35,228 bases of DNA. Source: Spirochaetaceae bacterium (GTDB taxonomy: Bacteria > Spirochaetota > Spirochaetia > DSM-27196 > SKKC01). Every line of letters begins with the position of its first letter. The stretch's first letter is position 1. Under the pieces are notes generated by a model. The model ran no database searches and was not told the DNA's origin. It saw only the letters and a list, made by a program, of their open reading frames with translations. Both the position numbers and the translations under genes were made by a program. Below, in pieces: positions 16,886 through 24,431 of the stretch. The stretch lies in NCBI GenBank assembly GCA_007128315.1, contig SKXQ01000151.1, positions 1-35,228 of the forward strand, in the 5' to 3' direction.

Positions 16886-18520
16886 ATGCTGACTGTCTCA
16901 GACGTAAAACTTTCTTTCGGGAACAGAGTTCTGTTCAAAGACGTAAACCTGCTCTTTCAGCCCGGCAACTGCTACGGTGTAATTGGCGCGAACGGTGCGG
17001 GAAAATCGACACTCCTTAAGATTCTGTCGGGTGAGCTCGAAGCCGATGGGGGAACCATTTCTCTCGGATCGGATCAGCGAATGGCTGTCCTGCGTCAGGA
17101 TCAGACCGCCTTCGACGAGTTCGATGTTATCGATACGGTCATTATGGGGCATCAGAAACTCTTCAAGCTCAAGACCGAACGCGATCAGATCTATCTGAAA
17201 GAAGATTTCAGCGAAGCAGACGGAATGCGGGCAAGCGAGCTGGAGATGGAGTTCGGTGAGCTCGGAGGCTGGGAAGCCGAGGCCGAAGCTGCGACGCTCC
17301 TCGCCGGACTCGGGCTTCCCGAGTCGGATCAACAGAAGAAAATGTCTGAACTGGAAGGACCCGAGAAGGTGAGAGTTCTGCTTGCACAGGCCCTGTTCGG
17401 AAGTCCGGATGTGCTTCTGCTTGACGAGCCGACGAATAACCTCGATCTGGAGAGCATAACCTGGCTTGAAGACTTTCTGTACAAGTTCGAGAATACCGTT
17501 ATAGTCGTCTCTCACGACCGGCACTTTCTGAACCGGGTCTGCACACACATTTGTGACATTGATTTCGGCCAGGTGCGTATGTACGTCGGTAACTACGATT
17601 TCTGGTACGCTTCGAGCCAGCTGATGGCCAAACAGAAACGCGACGAGAAGCGCAAGATGGAAGATAAAGCTGCAGAGCTCAAGGCCTTTATCCAACGGTT
17701 CTCGAGCAATGCGTCAAAGGCCCGTCAGGCAACTTCCCGAAAGCGACAGCTTGAGAACCTCAATCTCGAAGATATGCCTCAAACAACGCGTCGCTTCCCG
17801 TACATCGCATTTAAACCCGAGCGCGACTGTGGCAAGAACGTTCTTGAAATCCGCCATCTGGGAGTCAGCGAAGACGGAGCCAGACTGCTCAACGACTTCT
17901 CTCTCGCGGTACACCGCGGTGACAAGATCGCGTTCGTTGGAGGACAGACGGTACGAGTATCGGCCCTGTTCGACGTGCTGTGCGACAAGAAAACATTCGA
18001 CGAAGGAAGCTTCGACTGGGGAGTTACCATAAAGGCCGGTTATTTTCCACGTGACGCCGGTCGGATCGTACGCGGTGACAGTTCCATCCTTGACTGGCTC
18101 AGACAGTACACGACCGAGGTCGACGCCGGGTATGTCCGGGGTTTTCTCGGCAGAATGCTTTTTTCCGGCGACGAAGCTCTGAAACCTCTGTCGGTTCTCA
18201 GCGGTGGTGAGCAGGTCAGAGTGCTGCTTTCGCGCATGATGCTCGAAGGCGGTAATGTACTGGTGATGGACGATCCGACGAACCACCTTGACCTCGAAAG
18301 CATACAGGCGCTGAACAACGGACTTATCGATTTTGATGGAGTCGTACTTTTCACGTCCCACGACCACGAGTTCGTTCACAGCATCGCGAATCGAATTATC
18401 GAAATCACCCCTGGTGGTGTTATTGATCGCATGATGCCCTTCGACGACTACCTGAAAGATCCTGAAGTGTCACGCCAACGCGATGAGTTGTATCATTCGC
18501 ATGAGAGGCTTACTATTTAA
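16886..18520 (+). CDS. ABC-F family ribosome-associated ATPase (YkpA/YbiT-like) with one degenerate ATP site
   Basis: A 544-residue soluble protein with two ABC domains, no membrane helices and the charged P-site tether linker (about 240-300, KQKRDEKRKMEDKAAELKAF), i.e. an ABC-F translation factor. NBD1 has intact Walker A GANGAGKST (34-42) and Walker B LLLDEPTN (177-184), but its signature reads ELEGPEKVR instead of LSGGE. NBD2 has intact LSGGEQVR (438-445), but its Walker A is degraded (VGGQTVRVS, 351-359) and its catalytic Glu is Asp (VMDDPTNHLD, 460-469). ABC-F proteins modulate stalled or early-elongation ribosomes or protect them from antibiotics. CGGAG lies ~12 nt upstream of the start. 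It is followed after 18 bp by the NtrC-type gene. Confidence 0.9.
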   Translation: MLTVSDVKLSFGNRVLFKDVNLLFQPGNCYGVIGANGAGKSTLLKILSGELEADGGTISLGSDQRMAVLRQDQTAFDEFDVIDTVIMGHQKLFKLKTERDQIYLKEDFSEADGMRASELEMEFGELGGWEAEAEAATLLAGLGLPESDQQKKMSELEGPEKVRVLLAQALFGSPDVLLLDEPTNNLDLESITWLEDFLYKFENTVIVVSHDRHFLNRVCTHICDIDFGQVRMYVGNYDFWYASSQLMAKQKRDEKRKMEDKAAELKAFIQRFSSNASKARQATSRKRQLENLNLEDMPQTTRRFPYIAFKPERDCGKNVLEIRHLGVSEDGARLLNDFSLAVHRGDKIAFVGGQTVRVSALFDVLCDKKTFDEGSFDWGVTIKAGYFPRDAGRIVRGDSSILDWLRQYTTEVDAGYVRGFLGRMLFSGDEALKPLSVLSGGEQVRVLLSRMMLEGGNVLVMDDPTNHLDLESIQALNNGLIDFDGVVLFTSHDHEFVHSIANRIIEITPGGVIDRMMPFDDYLKDPEVSRQRDELYHSHERLTI

Positions 18521-18538
18521 GGTGAACAGGAGCGGAAC

Positions 18539-20005
18539 GTGAACGTGGACCCGGCCATTCTCATCGTAGATGATGACGATCTGATAGCAGAGCGTTACGC
18601 AATCTTTCTTCATGAAGCAGGGCTTCTCAGAACGGAAACCTGCTCGGACAGTCGCGAGGTGCTCGAACGGCTGTCGGAGCGAACGTTTGATCTGATTCTT
18701 CTCGACCTGAATATGCCTCATATCGACGGTTTCGAGATTCTTGACCAGGTGTCCGAACATCACCCCGACCTGCACGTAATCGTCGTTACCGGTGTCGACA
18801 CCGTAGATACGGCAGTCGAGTGTATGAAACGCGGTGCATTCGACTTTCTATCCAAGCCCGTTGAAGGTAACCGGCTCGTTACTGCCGTACGTCATTCGCT
18901 TCAGATACGCAGCCTGCAGGAAGAGGTTGTCTCACTGAGTGACCGTATTGACAGCGCCCGGCCGAAGCGGCCGGAGAGCTTTGAAGAGATCATTACGGTG
19001 AGTCGGAAAATGTTCTCGATTTTTGCCTATATCGAAGCGATTGCGGCGAGTCCGAAAAGCGCCCTGATCATCGGTGAAAGTGGAACCGGTAAGGAGCTCA
19101 TCGCTCGCGGTATTCATCATGCGAGCGGCCGAAAGGGGGCTTTCGTCCCGGTGAACGTGAGCGGTCTTGATGATGCAATGTTCAGTGACACTCTGTTTGG
19201 CCACAGTCGTGGTGCTTATACCGGCGCTGAAAAAGCTCGCGACGGCCTCATTTCACAGGCAGCCGACGGCACGTTGTTTCTTGATGAGATCGGAGACCTC
19301 GGTCTCGCGTCACAGATGAAGCTCCTTCGACTCCTGCAGGAAGAGGAGTATTATCCGCTCGGCTCTGATCTTCCGAAGAAGGCGCGTGTTCGAATTGTCG
19401 CTGCTACGAATGCTGATCTGATGGCGCGACAGGAAGATGGAAGTTTCCGAAGAGATCTCTACTTTCGCCTCATGGCTCACACAGTTCGCCTGCCGGCATT
19501 AAGGGATCGGAATGAAGACATCGAGCATCTGCTTCGCCATTTTACGACTCAGGCGTGTAAGGATCTCGGGAAGCCAGTACTTGGTGTTTCTGAGCGCTTG
19601 ATACGGTTGCTTACGCGCTACTCCTTTCCCGGTAACGTTCGTGAGTTGCAGTCGCTTGTGTATGACGCCGTGTCGGTATCAGCCGGACCGGACGTGTCCC
19701 TGCGCTATTTCGAGCAGACGCTGAACTATACCGATACCGACGAGGCGGCGTCGGCCATGGAGTCGCGTAACGAAGAGGCGGGGAATCCGGGGGCTGGTCT
19801 GTCGGCAATCGCGGATTCACCTGCACCGGAGCGAACCGATGGCCCCGTTACCATTACCGATGGTTTTCCGAAGCTCGCCGAGGTTGAAGCGTTTCTGATC
19901 GACGAGGCCTTGCGGCGATCAAACGGAAATCAGACCGTCGCGGCAGTCATGCTTGGTGTATCCCAAAGTACGCTCAGTCGTCGGACCCGCCGTACTGGGC
20001 CATGA
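18539..20005 (+). CDS. NtrC-family sigma-54-dependent response regulator
   Basis: A 488-residue regulator with three domains. The receiver (7-120) has DDDD at 11-14, phospho-Asp56 in LLDLNMP, Thr84 and Lys106. The sigma-54-interacting AAA+ domain (150-390) has Walker A GESGTGKE (179-186), the sigma-54 contact loop GAYTGA (225-230) and Walker B TLFLDEIGDL (245-254). The C-terminal Fis-type helix-turn-helix (450-485) has NQTVAAVMLGVSQSTLSRR. The GTG start has AGGAG 8 nt upstream and follows the ABC-F gene by 18 bp. It activates transcription at -24/-12 promoters when phosphorylated; no cognate histidine kinase lies nearby. A consensus sigma-54 promoter stands 3.7 kb downstream. Its 3' end overlaps the convergent ABC transporter gene by 32 bp. 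Confidence 0.95.
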   Translation: MNVDPAILIVDDDDLIAERYAIFLHEAGLLRTETCSDSREVLERLSERTFDLILLDLNMPHIDGFEILDQVSEHHPDLHVIVVTGVDTVDTAVECMKRGAFDFLSKPVEGNRLVTAVRHSLQIRSLQEEVVSLSDRIDSARPKRPESFEEIITVSRKMFSIFAYIEAIAASPKSALIIGESGTGKELIARGIHHASGRKGAFVPVNVSGLDDAMFSDTLFGHSRGAYTGAEKARDGLISQAADGTLFLDEIGDLGLASQMKLLRLLQEEEYYPLGSDLPKKARVRIVAATNADLMARQEDGSFRRDLYFRLMAHTVRLPALRDRNEDIEHLLRHFTTQACKDLGKPVLGVSERLIRLLTRYSFPGNVRELQSLVYDAVSVSAGPDVSLRYFEQTLNYTDTDEAASAMESRNEEAGNPGAGLSAIADSPAPERTDGPVTITDGFPKLAEVEAFLIDEALRRSNGNQTVAAVMLGVSQSTLSRRTRRTGP

Positions 20006-21770
20006 CGAGGTTTGCGTACAGGCCACCTGAGGACAGAAGTTCCGCGTGCTTTCCCTGTTCTACGAGCGTTCCCTGGTTCATGACGAGTATACGGTCGGCA
20101 TGCTGTATCGTTGACAGACGATGTGCAATCACGAAACTCGTTCGTCCTTTACATAGTGTTTGCGTTGCACTGTGAACGAGTTTCTCCGTCTCGTTGTCAA
20201 GGTAGGAACTTGCTTCATCGAGGATCAGGATCGCCGGATCGCGGATAAGCGCTCGAGCGAACGCGAGCAGTTGACGCTGACCGAGCGAAATGTTCGATCC
20301 GCGTTCTCCGATATCATGGTCGTATGCGTCAGGCAGGGACTCAATCATTGTGTCTATACCCATGGCAGTAGTCACGCTTCGGACCGTGGCCATATCGGCA
20401 TCAGGTCGTCCAAAACGTATGTTCTCCGCGATCGTACCCGAAAACATGTTCGGGTCCTGCATTACGAGCGCAATCTGGCTGCGATAATCTTTCTGGACGA
20501 GTTGAGTGAGATCGAAGCCATCGACAATTATCTGCCCTTCGGTGGGATCATAGAAACGACAGAGAAGATTTATGATGGTTGTCTTACCCGATCCGGTCGG
20601 ACCTACGACTGCGATCGTCTGACCTTCACTGACGCGAAAGGTCAGGTCCCGGGTAACGAACTCATCGGTCTTGTACGCGAACCAGACGTTTCGAAACTCG
20701 ACGTTTCCCGAAAGCCGGAAATCCGGAACACAATTGATGCGGTCGACGATGTCCGGCTGGACATCCATAATCTCAAAGATTCGCTCAGCGGAGGCCATAG
20801 CCCGGCTGATCTGGTTTAACATATTGCTGATCTTCTGCAACGGCTGGAAAAAGCGGTTTATATACGTCAGGAATGCTGCGATGACGCCAATGGTAATCAT
20901 TTCCTGAGATAACCGGATTCCGCCGATCAGAAGTACCAGGGCAGGTCCGAGGGTGCCAATCGTCGCCACGCACTGCCAGAACCAGGAGAGCAGCGGGTAA
21001 AGCTTTCTTGCTTCATGAAAGTAGTTCTCGTTAAGCGAGGTAAAGCTTGTGATGTTTTCTTCCTCGCGAGCGAAGGCGCGTATGACACGGATGCCCGATA
21101 TACTTTCGTTAAGAAACGCGTTTACATGGGACAGTTCGCGTTGAATACGGCGTCCTGTCCGCAGAAGGTATTTTTGCAGCACGAAAACGACAAAAGCAAA
21201 CCCCGGAACAGTCACAAGAAGGACGAGGCTCAACCATGAATCCAGGTATATCATTGCCGTTGTAATGCTGGCGAGAAGCACGACATCAACGACGATCGTA
21301 TCCAGGCCGGCACGCAGTAGTTCCTCGAATACCTGCACGTCGTTCGTGATGCGGCTCATGATGCGTCCGGTTCTCTGCGTATCGAAAAAACTGAACGAAA
21401 GCGTCTGCAGATGCGCGAAGAGATCGGCACGAAGATCGTGAATTACCCGGTATCCGATCTTCATCATGAGCACGCCCTGCGTTCGTCCGGCAATATAGAG
21501 AAGAATCACCAGCAGCAGGAGCGTCGCGGCGGTGCCGAGGAGACCGTGGTAATCGTTCTGGACTATGTGTTCGTCAATACCGATCTGCATGACCACAGGT
21601 ATGGCGATAAACGCGGCTACGTTCAGAAAGGCTGCCGCATACATGAGGGTTAGTTGCTTCGTGTACGGTCTGAAGTAGACCAGGAAGCGTTTCAGAAGCT
21701 TCGTCTGAAATCGTCCGGTTTCCTCTTCGCTCTGACTGAGGATATCTACTGCTGTTTTCTGCGAGATCAT
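19974..21770 (-). CDS. ABC exporter half-transporter, catalytic subunit of a heterodimer
   Basis: A 598-residue type IV (MsbA/MdlB-like) ABC exporter half: six membrane helices in residues ~35-325, then a nucleotide-binding domain. Walker A GPTGSGKT is at 390-397, Q-loop MQDP at 437-440 and Walker B LILDEA at 515-520 with catalytic Glu519. The switch His is His550. The signature is NISLGQ (493-498) rather than LSGGQ. Together with the upstream gene, whose site lacks the Glu and His, this makes a BmrCD/TM287-288/MdlAB-style heterodimer with one working ATP site. GAGGAAGAG precedes the ATG, and the gap to the upstream gene's stop is 19 bp, so they are co-transcribed. The cargo (drug, lipid or peptide) cannot be told from sequence. 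Confidence 0.93.
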   Translation of the reverse strand: MISQKTAVDILSQSEEETGRFQTKLLKRFLVYFRPYTKQLTLMYAAAFLNVAAFIAIPVVMQIGIDEHIVQNDYHGLLGTAATLLLLVILLYIAGRTQGVLMMKIGYRVIHDLRADLFAHLQTLSFSFFDTQRTGRIMSRITNDVQVFEELLRAGLDTIVVDVVLLASITTAMIYLDSWLSLVLLVTVPGFAFVVFVLQKYLLRTGRRIQRELSHVNAFLNESISGIRVIRAFAREEENITSFTSLNENYFHEARKLYPLLSWFWQCVATIGTLGPALVLLIGGIRLSQEMITIGVIAAFLTYINRFFQPLQKISNMLNQISRAMASAERIFEIMDVQPDIVDRINCVPDFRLSGNVEFRNVWFAYKTDEFVTRDLTFRVSEGQTIAVVGPTGSGKTTIINLLCRFYDPTEGQIIVDGFDLTQLVQKDYRSQIALVMQDPNMFSGTIAENIRFGRPDADMATVRSVTTAMGIDTMIESLPDAYDHDIGERGSNISLGQRQLLAFARALIRDPAILILDEASSYLDNETEKLVHSATQTLCKGRTSFVIAHRLSTIQHADRILVMNQGTLVEQGKHAELLSSGGLYANLVMAQYGGSDD

Positions 21771-21789
21771 TTCTCTTCCTCAAAAACGC

Positions 21790-23571
21790 TTAGAGTTCGC
21801 TCGCACCGGCATTCGCAAGAACGTTCTGTGACTGCACCGCGCTCCGATACAGCGCGTTTCGCTCGTAGAGCCGGCTGTGACTGTCTATGTCGGCGATACG
21901 GCCATCTGCAAGAATGACAATGCGATCTGCGAGTTCAAGCGTTGATACCCTCTGTGCAACAATGATGGTGGTGCGACCTTCGGCAAGGCGGGCGAGTTGC
22001 CGTTGAATCTGTTGTTCAGTCTCGGCGTCGAGACTTGATGTGCAATCGTCCAGAATCAGCATGGCTGGGTCCTGTAACAGTGTGCGGGCGATTGCAATAC
22101 GCTGCTTCTGTCCGCCGGACACGCCGACTCCGTACTCTCCGACGAGTGTGTCGTATTGCTTCGGTAAAGACATGATGAAATCGTCAATCTGTGCGCGTTT
22201 CGCCGCCGCCCGTATCCGCTCTATTGACGCATCAGGTCTGGCAAACGCGATGTTTGATGCAATGCTTGCCGAAAAGAGAAATGTCTCCTGAAGAACGATG
22301 CCGATCTGCGAGCGAAGGCTTTGAAGATTCCATGCGGAACTGTTCACACCGTCGATTCTGATTATCCCGCTCGACGGAGGATAGTAACGCGGGATAAGTG
22401 AAATAAGCGTGCTTTTACCCGAGCCAGTCAAGCCGAAAAGTGCGACACGTTCGCCTGCCTCTATAGTGAACGAAACATCTCGTAGTACTGGTTGTGCATA
22501 ATCGTACTGAAAGCTGACGTGATCAAACTCAACCTTACCGAGAACGCGACTGCTTCGTTGCCCGCGTGATTCCTCTTTCTGGTCAGGCGTATCGAGAAGA
22601 ACACGAAGTCGCCCGGATGCACCGGTGGCCATGCTGATTGTCGCGGTGTTGAAGGCAAGAATCGATATGGGAAAGCGGAGGATTCCCAGATACGAGATGA
22701 AACCGAGCAGAACCCCCAGACTCATACTGCCATCCATAACACGCAGACCGCCGTAGAGCAGGATGATAATCCCCCCTATGCCGTCACTGATCATAAGAAT
22801 GGGGTTTAGAAGCGCCTGGAGAAGTGACGCCTTCAGATCGGTATCCAGCATGTGCCCGTTTGTCTGCCGGAATCGTTCCTTTTCGCTATCCTCCGCGGCA
22901 AAAGCCTTAACGACGCGAATGCCTGACAGATTCTCCTGTATTCGAGTGTTCAGTCTGCCCATCTGGTTTTGCTGTTCGGCAACAGCGCTGCGCATACGAC
23001 GACTGAACATGAGCGTAATCGTCATGAAAACCGGAACGATTGTGTACACGGCCAGCGCGAGCTGCCATTGGACATAGAGCATTAGAGCAAAAATCGTGGT
23101 CGATATCACCACTATGCGTATTCGGTGCTCGATTCCGAAGGCAAGAAAGTTTCGTACCAGCTGAATATCATAGGTGACACGAGACATCAGATCACCGGTA
23201 TTGGAACGATCATAGAATGCCAGTGAGAGATGCTGCATTTTCCGGTACGTCGCATCCCGGACATCGCGAACGACGCGTTCAGCAAACCCCCAGAAGAATC
23301 GGATCATGCTGTGAACGGCAAGGCCCCGCAAGATCCCGGAAAAAACGAGTATCACGAATACCCGTGCAAGTCCGGTAAAGCTACCTCCGGCCTGCAGTTC
23401 CGGATATACCACGTCGGTGACGTAGGCGACGGCGACCGGAATTGCGTATGTGAGCAGGTCAGTCCCGAGAACACTCATCAGAGCACCGGCGAGGAGCGAT
23501 TTGTGTGCGAGTACATACGGTTGCAGTCGTAAGAGCGTCCGGAACATGAGTACCGATAATGCATTCCGCAT
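21790..23571 (-). CDS. ABC exporter half-transporter, degenerate-site subunit of a heterodimer
   Basis: About 593 residues from the ATG at 23571. Six membrane helices lie in ~20-320, followed by a nucleotide-binding domain. Walker A GLTGSGKST is at 380-388, signature VSGGQ at 484-488 and Walker B LILDDC at 505-510. The catalytic Glu is Asp509 and the switch His is Gln540 (IVAQR). These are the hallmark changes of the non-hydrolysing half of heterodimeric exporters (BmrC, TM287, MdlA). It is the first gene of the pair. An in-frame GTG at 23646 exists, but the 25 extra codons fall in an inverted repeat and give a Cys/His/Asn-rich stretch unlike the family. The ATG at 23547 is a further alternative. 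None of the starts has a good SD. Confidence 0.92.
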   Translation of the reverse strand: MRNALSVLMFRTLLRLQPYVLAHKSLLAGALMSVLGTDLLTYAIPVAVAYVTDVVYPELQAGGSFTGLARVFVILVFSGILRGLAVHSMIRFFWGFAERVVRDVRDATYRKMQHLSLAFYDRSNTGDLMSRVTYDIQLVRNFLAFGIEHRIRIVVISTTIFALMLYVQWQLALAVYTIVPVFMTITLMFSRRMRSAVAEQQNQMGRLNTRIQENLSGIRVVKAFAAEDSEKERFRQTNGHMLDTDLKASLLQALLNPILMISDGIGGIIILLYGGLRVMDGSMSLGVLLGFISYLGILRFPISILAFNTATISMATGASGRLRVLLDTPDQKEESRGQRSSRVLGKVEFDHVSFQYDYAQPVLRDVSFTIEAGERVALFGLTGSGKSTLISLIPRYYPPSSGIIRIDGVNSSAWNLQSLRSQIGIVLQETFLFSASIASNIAFARPDASIERIRAAAKRAQIDDFIMSLPKQYDTLVGEYGVGVSGGQKQRIAIARTLLQDPAMLILDDCTSSLDAETEQQIQRQLARLAEGRTTIIVAQRVSTLELADRIVILADGRIADIDSHSRLYERNALYRSAVQSQNVLANAGASEL

Positions 23572-23573
23572 AG

Positions 23574-23619
23574 AAAAGCAATGCAGATTGAACAGATTAT
23601 GCGTATTGCATTGTCTTTT
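23574..23619. repeat. Inverted repeat immediately upstream of the ABC exporter operon
   Basis: AAAAGCAATGCA (23574-23585) and TGCATTGTCTTTT (23607-23619) are complementary over 12 bp with one unpaired base, separated by 21 nt. It lies just before the favoured start of the exporter gene. It could be a repressor operator or a leader hairpin. Confidence 0.55.
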
Positions 23620-23710
23620 GCATAGATCATAGTCGGCCGAAATCACGATACAGCGAAAGAATCAATATAAATCGTTGTATTACATATAGATACGGCCATA
23701 CGCGGTGTTT

Positions 23711-23726
23711 TGGCACGCGTTTTGCT
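23711..23726 (+). promoter_or_regulatory. Consensus sigma-54 (-24/-12) promoter
   Basis: TGGCACGCGTTTTGCT matches the sigma-54 consensus TGGCACR-N4-TTGCW at every defined position, with GG at 23712-23713, ten bases, then GC at 23724-23725. The predicted transcription start is near 23737. It reads toward the CheY-like gene starting at 23951. An NtrC-family activator is encoded at 18539-20005. Confidence 0.8.
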
Positions 23727-23809
23727 ATGTATGAGTAGTGTCAGTGCGGGGGATTAATGTCACTGGAATCGTAACACGAAAACGAATGTAAAACAGATAT
23801 CAGAATATA

Positions 23810-23844
23810 GGTAAAAACACATTTAAAAACACAGGTAAAACACC
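23810..23844 (+). repeat. Three imperfect 12-nt tandem repeats, A-rich
   Basis: GGTAAAAACACA (23810-23821), TTTAAAAACACA (23822-23833) and GGTAAAACACC (23834-23844) follow each other without gaps. The last unit runs into the CCTCC stretch. An unstructured spacer or a protein- or Hfq-binding tract is possible. Confidence 0.5.
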
Positions 23845-23943
23845 TCCTTTGCCCTGATTGGCGACCCGCGAAAGCGGGTCGCCGTCTTGCGGGAACCATG
23901 AATAATCGTTAGTTTCCATACAGAGATTCCGTAGGGAAGGGGG
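23843..23943 (+). promoter_or_regulatory. Possible SD-sequestering long-range helix
   Basis: CCTCCTTTGCC (23843-23853) can pair with GGGAAGGGGG (23934-23943): eight consecutive pairs including two G-U, one bulged G at 23851, then two more G-C pairs. The partner is the ribosome-binding site of the CheY-like gene, whose GTG starts at 23951. The 23860-23883 hairpin is nested inside the loop and brings the arms together. Confidence 0.4.
23860..23883 (+). other. Strong GC-rich hairpin with GAAA tetraloop
   Basis: GGCGACCCGC (23860-23869) and GCGGGTCGCC (23874-23883) form a perfect 10-bp stem capped by GAAA. The sequence after it is GTCTTGCGGG, not a T-run, so it is at best a weak intrinsic terminator. 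It fits a structural element of an RNA. Confidence 0.75.
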
Positions 23944-23950
23944 CATACAG

Positions 23951-24388
23951 GTGCGAACAAAAGCAGACTACCCGAATATTAACCCGGCCGAACCTCAGGG
24001 TTTGAAGCACGATGGCTCACCGTACGGCGTTCTGATCGTCGATGATTCCATGTTTATGGCAAAACAGCTGTCCCAGATATTGAGTTCGTCAGGATTCCGT
24101 ATCGTTGCGACTGCCTCGAACGGCCAGGAAGCGCTGAGGCAGTATCAGACCCATGCGCCAGCGATAGACCTAGTAACGATGGATATAACAATGCCCGGTA
24201 TGGATGGAATTACCGCATTGGAACATCTCGTTCGGACGGATCCGGAAATCGTGGTGATCATGATCAGCGCCATAGGCAAGGATGACCTCGTGAAGAAAGC
24301 GCTCCTGACGGGTGCGAAGAACTATATCGTAAAACCACTCGACAGAAAAAAGGTTCTTGAGCGAGTGGTACAGACTCTCAACCGATAG
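23951..24388 (+). CDS. CheY-like single-domain response regulator
   Basis: A 145-residue stand-alone receiver. Acidic pocket Asp31/Asp32 lies in LIVDDS, phospho-acceptor Asp78 in TMDITMPGMDG, Ser106 in MISA and Lys128 in VKPLD. A polar ~24-residue N-terminal extension precedes the first strand, longer than in CheY. No output domain is present, so it acts by docking to a target protein or by relaying phosphate. The start is GTG, preceded by an unusually G-rich SD (GGGAAGGGGG, 7 nt upstream) that the leader could mask. It is probably transcribed from the sigma-54 promoter at 23711 and is the first gene of a unit with a lipid kinase and a DUF2161 protein. No kinase or chemotaxis gene is adjacent. 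Confidence 0.93.
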   Translation: MRTKADYPNINPAEPQGLKHDGSPYGVLIVDDSMFMAKQLSQILSSSGFRIVATASNGQEALRQYQTHAPAIDLVTMDITMPGMDGITALEHLVRTDPEIVVIMISAIGKDDLVKKALLTGAKNYIVKPLDRKKVLERVVQTLNR

Positions 24389-24431
24389 GCAGCAAGAGCT
24401 CCGCTGTGGACCGAGAAAGGAGTCATGAGCG

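Larger units (their letters stand above)
23737..23950 (+). ncRNA. Structured ~214-nt leader (or small RNA plus leader) of the CheY-like gene
   Basis: This stretch has no credible coding frame and starts at the predicted sigma-54 start site. In order it holds a CAGTG...CACTG stem near the 5' end, an A-rich tract with 12-nt repeats (23810-23844), a 10-nt segment CACCTCCTTT identical to the 3' end of 16S rRNA (23841-23850), a 10-bp GAAA-capped hairpin (23860-23883) and a purine-rich SD, GGGAAGGGGG (23934-23943). Whether the RNA ends after the hairpin as a small RNA or reads through as a leader cannot be told from sequence. Confidence 0.45.

Noticed and set aside
23810..23844. Tandem repeats as a CRISPR array
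   Set aside because: Units are 12 nt, contiguous and imperfect, without spacers or cas genes.
23855..23890. GC-rich hairpin as part of a tRNA
   Set aside because: Only one stem is present; no anticodon arm, T-loop sequence or acceptor stem.
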